The translations under genes and the position numbers were made by a program. From Hemileia vastatrix (taxonomy: Eukaryota > Basidiomycota > Pucciniomycetes > Pucciniales > Zaghouaniaceae), in NCBI GenBank assembly GCA_030280995.1, contig JASXTE010000015.1, positions 18,799,001-18,863,000 of the forward strand: 64,000 nucleotides of DNA, in the 5' to 3' direction. How positions within the stretch are numbered: the first letter of the stretch is position 1; the number at the start of each line of letters is the position of its first letter. Shown here in pieces: positions 58,101-64,000 of this stretch. Under the pieces are notes generated by a model that did not search any database, was not told the DNA's origin, and saw nothing but the letters and a program-made list of their open reading frames with translations.

Positions 58101-58690
58101 TATCCTACCAGGAAGAATCTCAACTTTTCATAGTGCTGATCAAGCCATAGCTGATGATGGATCACCAAACAACCTATTTCCAATAGATTACTTAAACACC
58201 ATCAATCCATCAGGTTTTTCTCTACACTCTTTGTCACTAAAGAAGGGTTGCCCAATCATGTTACTTTTTAACCTTGACCCAACTTCAGGTTTATGTAATG
58301 GTACCAGGCTGGTGGTTACACAGATAGAAAGAAATGTGATAGAAGCATGTATATTCTTTGGACCATATGAAGGAAATTGGGGGGGGTTATCCCAAGGATT
58401 ACATCGGAGACTTCACCCAATTCTGGTCTTCCTTTCACACTGTGCAGATTTCAGCTAACTGTTAGATTAGCTTATGGCATGACAATCAATATGGCCCAAG
58501 GTCAATCTTTAGACATTGTAGGTCTTAACCTGGAATCACTGGTTTTCGCACATGTTCAGTTATATGTAGCACTTTCAAGGGCAAAGTACAGTGGAAATGT
58601 CCATGTACTTTTACCAGAGAAAGCTGAAGGAAGGGCAGTAAAGGTTGTATACAAAGAAATCCTGAATAAATGGTATTTAATATTTATTAT
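55190..58690 (+). pseudogene. Helitron Rep-helicase relic
   Basis: Plus-strand order: 'GGPHNMDEIYYDAMVII' (55360), 'GRPDLFIKITFNTN', the HUH motif in 'LLHAHILLCL' (about 55670), a Cys-rich segment ('GPCGSINKCASCMKDGKCSK'), and the two-tyrosine motif 'SVKYLYKYVYKGHD' (about 56075-56116). The PIF1-like helicase follows with Walker A 'DGPGGTSKTFVENMI' (Lys kept, about 57190), Walker B 'LIILDES' (57419), and C-terminal motifs including 'RLAYGMTINMAQGQSLDIV' (about 58460-58520) and 'YVALSRAK' (58563). Rolling-circle transposition is the family role. Frameshifts and stops near 55430, 55570, 56340, 57090, 57570 and 58050 show it is inactive. Confidence 0.88.
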
Positions 58691-58726
58691 GAAAGGAAGG
58701 GAGGTTAATAAAAATAATACTGTCAA

Positions 58727-58990
58727 TCATGGATATTCTGCACTGTTATCACAAAAATCCAGACCTTTGGCCCAGATGTGTAAATCATGCCAATCATGCA
58801 TATTCCACAATGTTATGACTAACATCTGGGGCCAAAGGTCCAGATGTATAATCATACCAATCATGCATATTCAACACAGTTATGACAAACATATGGGCCA
58901 AAGGTCTGGATGTATAATCATGCCAATCATGATTACTCAACATTATTATGACTAACATCCAGACCAAAGATCCAGATGTATAATAATTCT
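58727..58990. repeat. Tandem repeat of roughly 75 bp after the Helitron gene
   Basis: About three and a half copies of a unit with AATCATGCCAATCATG, TTATGAC(T/A)AACAT and GGCCAAAGGTC. Each unit contains ATCTGG and CCAGAT in inverted order around GGCCAAAGG, a potential hairpin. Confidence 0.82.
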
Positions 58991-59077
58991 TACCATATGA
59001 TGTGTGTGCAAGGCAGCTGATCATCTGCATAGCAGATGGGTAGCAGGCTTGTTGTCAGTAGAAGGCTTAGGTGATGA

Positions 59078-59287
59078 CACTACACACCAAGTGAGATATC
59101 CCTGAGGGGGATATCCAGCACAAGTTAGGGATATTGTAAGAAGGGACATAAGGATAGAAAAATATGTGAGAAAGATAAGTGTAAGAAAAATATCTGCAAC
59201 CATGGGAAAAATTTGTTTTTTAGTTTTTTTTTTTTTTTTTCTTCTTGAAAGAAATGATTTATATATATATATATATATATATATCTC

Positions 59288-59318
<31 letters not shown>

Positions 59319-59485
59319 CAAAAAAATTTTTTTTTTTTTTTGAAAAAAAAACAGAAAAAAAAAAAATTCTCATGCTTGCAAATAGTTTTTCTTACATTGA
59401 TTTTCCAGACCTTATGTCCCTCCCTAAAAGATCCCCAACTCGTACTGGATATCCCCATCAGGGATATCTTACTTGGTGCATAGTG
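59078..59485. mobile_element. CACTA-type MITE, complete
   Basis: The 408-bp element starts CACTACACACCAAGTGAGA and, on the other strand, CACTATGCACCAAGTAAGA. It is flanked by the 3-bp duplication TGA (59075-59077 and 59486-59488). The TIRs extend about 75 bp to ACATAAGG. The centre is T- and A-rich with a (TA)n stretch and can fold back. No ORF is meaningful. It is the same family as 36241-37125 and the fragment at 63905. Confidence 0.88.
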
Positions 59486-59530
59486 TGAGTGGGAATGTGC
59501 CAGCAAATGAACAGGTGGGGTTGTGTAGAT

Positions 59531-59532
59531 AG

Positions 59533-59564
<32 letters not shown>
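59531..59564. repeat. Poly-A tract
   Basis: An uninterrupted A run of about 34 bases. It may be a retroposon tail or slippage product; no associated element was recognised. Confidence 0.9.
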
Positions 59565-59566
<2 letters not shown>

Positions 59567-59668
59567 GATATGTTTGACACCAAAATTAAGTAACCTAGAG
59601 TGAAGAGACACATAAGGATGGCATCCACAATTATATGTCATGTGACTCACTTACAAATCAATCATGGA

Positions 59669-59832
59669 TGTGATGCATTTGGGATCAGGAATTAGGAATG
59701 GAAATTGGGGTATAAGAGGCAGGATAATGCATTATTATGCAATCCTTATCCACTAGCCCTGGGGCTGGTGGATAAGAATCTTCCACAATTAATAATGTCT
59801 GATCCCGGCGAAAAAAATTCCTGATCCCTAAT
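59669..59832. repeat. Small fold-back element
   Basis: GGGATCAGGAATT at the left is repeated inverted at the right (AATTCCTGATCCC, about 59819-59831). In the middle is a strong hairpin, CTTATCCACTAGCCC (59745-59759) against GGGCTGGTGGATAAG (59762-59776), with a single G-T pair. No clear target duplication. It is probably a MITE. Confidence 0.6.
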
Positions 59833-60397
59833 TGCAGATCCCTGAACATTGATACCCCCTATTATTGACATCATCACTTACTTATTACAAATAAATTTAA
59901 TTCTTCAACTCTTCCTTTATCTACCCCATACAAGCCAACAGTGATGGTGAAGCAAATGATGATGATAATGATGGTGACACAGTGCTGGAATTTGTGGTGA
60001 TGAAGGTTATGACGCTTGTTGACTTTTCGCAGTACAGTGCATGGTGATTTAACTTCTTTTTCCAGATTCTCAAGTCAGAAATCATGTCAATCACCAAAAG
60101 AAAAACATAATTATAAGAATCATCACAATAATGATGGTAATAATACATTCAGACTTCCACATAACCTAAATTAAGAAATAAAATAAAAAATAAAAAACCA
60201 AACACAATAGTAGTAGAGATGATTGTGGTTGTATGTCCCTTATAAAGCATGAGTCCAGACAACATATCCTGAAGGTTCTTAACGATTGACCACCTATATG
60301 TATAGACAAATACTGCCCCGCGCTAGTTGGCCAGCAATCACAATGTAAATTAAATATAGACAACTTTAATCCAGATATAACTTGACTAAACAATTAT
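59833..60397. other. No gene seen; downstream flank of GLE1
   Basis: Holds a GATGATGATAATGATG-like low-complexity patch and the 3' side of GLE1. Small ORFs here are unconvincing. Confidence 0.35.
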
Positions 60398-62896
60398 TTA
60401 GAGCAATCTCCCTTTAGCAACGGGCATAGTACCACCTTTAGACCCAATTTCCTCCAAAATCGCTTCTAGATTCACAATCGATGGACGAGCATTCTGTAAA
60501 TCGAATTCGGCCTTGGAACTCCTAATCCCATCGTTCAAGAGCATAGCTAACAATTTAAGCCATTGGTTCTTAAATACTTGAGCCATTCTTTCTCCTGCGA
60601 TTTCAATAAAGATCGAGATTGCTCTTGGAGTAACTGGCATACTAACAATGGGCGTTTTAAGTATGCAGACAAACCAAAACCAAGCTGAAGAAATTCGAAA
60701 CTGGGACGGAATCAACGCGATTGAAGATTTAGGAGGATTTAGCATGGTCGGTAGGATAGTTCGGGGGTCCGTTTGACATATCGCAGCATAGAGCGCAACG
60801 ATGGCAGTCATTCTGTTCAAGTATGAACTGGAATTTTCAGTTGCTCCTGGCTTGTGACCGAGAAGTTTCTTATAAGCATCCAGGTCATCACCCGCCATTG
60901 ACTGCAATGGTTTCCATGCAGCCACAAAATGACACTTTTTGACAAGTCTCGCCATAAGGACATCCCCGAACTCAGAATGCCCAAGCAAAATGAGCCCAAC
61001 GAGTACTCGAGCTAAGGCATATATTCGGCCAAAATCTTTTATCCCTTCGGTTTCTACTTGCTTGATGACAATTTTCGAAAGATGATTGCAAGCAAATAAG
61101 TACAACTGTGGATTGATTTCTTTGGCCGCTTTGAAGCTGTGAGATAAACTGAAAAGCTACATATGGAAATTAATGCATCAGTTAAATAAATCAATAAAAT
61201 AAATCCCCACTCCCCTCCGCCTCATCAAACAGACAGCCATCAGAACAAAATCTTACCACTTGATTGATTTGTGCGTAATCGTTTGTCAACTGCCCAGGTT
61301 TTGGAGTAATTTCTCTCTTGATCTGCCTACAGTGCCTTTGGTTTTCTTTATTTTCCCGGACACTTTTCAACGTATCCTGTTTCAAGTCAACCATATACTT
61401 GTGCCATTTATTGTAATGTTCTTGAGCCAGCAACAATCCTTCAAATTTCTCGTCCTCTTTCTTGTTACGAGCTTCGATGAGTTTCTTTTTCATTTCATTT
61501 TCCTTGCGGAGAGCTTCAGCTTTCTTAAGTTCTTCAGCCTGAGCGATTTTTTTTTGTTCTTCCTTCTTTTGTTCTTCTTTTTTCTGCTGCTCAGCGCGTA
61601 ATTCCTCTTCCTTTCTTTGCTTCTCCGCCTCTGCAATTAACTTTTCAACATCGGACACAAGCACATCCACAGCCTGTGAAGAAGTCGACGCGATTGTTAG
61701 AGTCAAATATAATCAATAACTGCGTGACTAACGAGAAGGGAAAGAAAACGATTTACCGCAGTTCTTTCTTGGCTTCTCTTCTCAAGACAATCTCGGAGAG
61801 AATCAGAATGCTTGGTGCTTTCAATTTGAAATTTGAGGAGCAAGCAGTTAATATCTTCCATTTCTTTTTGAAATCGCTCAGCTGCCCGAGTTTGATATTG
61901 TTTCTGAGTTTTCAGTTGAATTTCTTGAAACTCTTTACCTCGTCTTAAAGCAATTTGGTCGCATTCATCGTCACCTGATCGTCGAGAACGTTGATGCCAC
62001 GCCTCGACTGCATCAAAGTCAGGAAGAATATAAACGCTATCCGAAGTTCGGGAAGATTGAGGTTCAGCCGGCGTAGGGAGCTCTGAGGTGGTCTTGATTT
62101 TGGGCTTCAAGGTACTTTGACCAAAAGAAACCTTTCGAGATTTCCCTTTAGAAGATCGTTTGGTGGACTTGGAGAGCGAAGACCGAGGAAGAGCTAAAGA
62201 GGGTGAATTAGCACCACATTAAAAGGTGAGATATTTGGGCTGAGAAATCGAGACTTACAAGCAGGCGCAGCAGTCTCGTCAGGCTTATTATTGGCAAGTG
62301 ATGTAGGACTGAGCGAAGCAGTTTCTCTGAACCTGCGCAAATACCTGGGACTTGGACTCAGTTGTTTGAAGAGATCGATGGCTGAAGATGGATGAGTTGA
62401 TTTTGGGGGTGGCTTAGAGAACGGAGAGGGACTAGCAGGGTTTGAAGGGACAGGAGTTAACTTAAAAGGAAGTTTCCTAAGAGATTTAGGAGGAAAAGAA
62501 GGAATTGTCAGCGTTAAAAACACAATTATCCGAGGGAAAAAAAAGAAACGAAAAGAGAAAAAAAAAAAAATATATATACATATATATATATATAAAAGTA
62601 AGATAAAGGAGAAATATGACGTACGTATTTGGGGTGTGCAGACTGGGAGAAGAAAGTTCTAAATCTCGAGTGCGGACGGGCGTTTGATTTGGGGATTGGA
62701 CGCAGGATTTACGCGGGGGGATGTGAGACTGATGAAGAGCATTAGAGTTAGCGGGTGGGAAATCGGGGACAGGAACAGAATGAGATTTGTTTAACGGTTT
62801 GCTCATTCTTTTGGAGCACAGCGGCGACGGAGGACCGCGGTTGGACTCAGACTCAGACTCATCTTCGCTGTCGGTGAGGGAAACAAAGTAACGCAT
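60398..62896 (-). CDS. GLE1: mRNA export factor GLE1 (nucleoporin), five exons
   Basis: GT-AG borders that keep the frame give exons 62896-62625, 62476-62259, 62193-61757, 61673-61257 and 61156-60398, together 2103 nt or 700 residues, close to the size of animal GLE1. The N-terminal third is Ser/Pro-rich and probably disordered. The middle (exons 3-4) is a long coiled coil rich in Glu, Lys and Gln ('KLIEARNKKEDEKFEGLLLA'). The C-terminal domain is helical, with 'FGRIYALARVLVGLILLGHS', 'LGHKPGATENSSSYLNRM' and 'ALYAAICQT', typical of GLE1. The family protein sits at the cytoplasmic face of the nuclear pore and, with inositol hexakisphosphate, activates the DEAD-box ATPase Dbp5 to remodel exported mRNPs. 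It is the only intact host protein gene in the window. Intron 1 holds a (TA)n stretch. Confidence 0.93.
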
Positions 62897-63904
62897 TCTG
62901 TGAGACTAACGATATTGTTGATTTATAAATCTAGCGAATGATCTCTGGTGCACACCGAAATATAACACGTGACCGTAAAAAGGGGCCGCCGCCTAGCTGA
63001 ACAGTTCAGTGGGCTACTTAAAAACTGGCACTTGCAGGGGATGGTTGAGAATACCCTTAAAAGTGGGAGCCCACTGTGGCATTCCACATCTGGGTAGGCC
63101 ACTTGGGTGAAAATTTGATTGAATGGAAATTATGGTGTTACCCGGTGTTAATTTGCTTATTATGGATTTTTTTTTTTTGGCTTGATTTGTGGCATTTTGG
63201 AATGGTTATATGCTGGTATTTTTATTGTGATTTGTTGGTTTTATGGATTTGGTAATGGTCTTAATGGATTTTGGGGGTGATTCTCTATCTTTTGGGTATT
63301 TTCTGGGGAATAATAAGGGTCTTTTTGATAATTAACAATATTTAACATAAAACAACAATTATATTAACAAATATCAACATATAGGGTAACATTGGATAGC
63401 TCTCATCCTGGGTGACTCAAATTTATTAATTTTCTTATAAAATTCATAAAATAAAGTACACTCTTTAATTTTGGTGGGAAACTGGATAAACCTGGGGCAG
63501 TCCTTTAATAAGGCACCTTTGAACAGGTCATTTCAAGGATAGTTTCTGAAGTAATTTACTGTTCTTTTCAGTCTCTGGGGAAAGTGTTGCGGCTTGTTCT
63601 AAGTATTTTCTGTGACTGGTATCAATGTAATCTGGTACTAGGTATTTTGTTGGCTGGTGTAACCATTGGTTGCACTTAGATTTGTCTTATTATAGGGTTC
63701 CAACACATTTAAAGTCTAACTCTCAGAGTTTCAGCTCATCCAACTCTTCAAGCAGATCATCAAGCTTAGTTAATTGAATCTTACATTTACTTAGAGGGAC
63801 AGGGAATTCTTTTTGTTTTTCCAACTCCTTTGGATTCTGCTTACAGCAAGGCAACTGTAAGAGTCTTTCTACTGCAGTTACTTTTCTTCCATTTATTTTT
63901 CTAA
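62897..63904. other. GLE1 upstream region and unidentified repeat-like sequence
   Basis: The first 100 bp upstream of the GLE1 ATG include CACGTG (about 62968), an E-box palindrome. Further right no ORF is credible. GGATTCTGCTTACAGCAAGG (about 63832-63851) matches the 3' end of LTR D in B1, so this may be an end of a related LTR. Confidence 0.4.
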
Positions 63905-64000
63905 CCTTATGTCCCTTACTAAAATATCCCCATCAGGGATATCTTACTTGGTGCATAGTGATAAAAAATCATTTGCAACCATGAGATTTTTAAAAAAAAA
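63905..64000. mobile_element. CACTA-type MITE end, continuing off the right edge
   Basis: CCTTATGTCCC, then ATATCCCCATCAGGGATATC and TTACTTGGTGCATAGTG, is the right terminus of the MITE family. It is followed by interior-type sequence (AAATCATTTGCAACCATGAG) rather than unrelated flank, as in the tandem copy at 36241-37125. Confidence 0.75.

Noticed and set aside
59021..59650. 209-codon minus-strand ORF across the MITE
   Set aside because: It is built from poly-T, (TA)n and poly-A tracts of the MITE and flank.

Overview
The window looks like a transposon-saturated, AT-rich chromosome segment of a basidiomycete fungus, most likely a rust fungus (Pucciniales). The organism call is inference. 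It rests on one spliced host gene with short introns (the mRNA-export factor GLE1, 60.4-62.9 kb, minus), two intron-bearing tRNA-Gly genes, and a mix of Ty3/Gypsy, Copia, Tc1/mariner, Harbinger, CACTA (tnp2), Helitron and LINE remnants. I recognise no other host protein gene.

Layout. 1-4.9 kb: the 5' part of Gypsy element A on the minus strand (gag-protease and 5' LTR). 5.2-9.5 kb: a Tc1/mariner-type transposon with long TIRs that carries two convergent genes. 10-10.6 kb: a Harbinger relic. 11.2-25.4 kb: B1, a 14.2-kb Gypsy element on the minus strand with matching LTRs, a tRNA-Lys-type primer site, gag-pro-RT-RNaseH-INT, and a long 3' region holding repeated hairpin modules and antisense genes. 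A solo LTR of a further family (D) sits inside it. 26-30 kb: a dead, truncated chromovirus-like Gypsy (C). 32-36 kb: a Copia relic split by a solo LTR of family A. 36.2-37.1 kb: nested CACTA-type MITEs. 37.4 and 38.6 kb: convergent tRNA-Gly(UCC) genes with a LINE 3' end between them. 39-43.3 kb: a tnp2 transposase relic split by another family-A solo LTR. 43.5-54.9 kb: B2, an older and possibly mosaic relative of B1. 55.2-59 kb: a Helitron relic ending in tandem repeats. 59.1-59.5 kb: a clean CACTA MITE. Then GLE1, and another MITE end at the right edge.

The most unusual content is Gypsy family B. Between integrase and 3' LTR it carries, on the antisense strand, Cys6 proteins whose cysteine spacing matches the fungal Zn2Cys6 cluster but with the two halves apparently in swapped order. 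They are followed by Ser/Pro-rich and helical segments. The same region holds a repeated hairpin with a compensatory base change and a many-copy short motif. Gag-pro and pol appear joined by an overlapping stop-start (ATGA). Both copies in this window are mutated, but at different places, so the shared features are likely ancestral.

All homology calls come from reading motifs by eye. No database search or alignment program was used, and identities and boundaries are approximate unless a duplicated target site fixes them.
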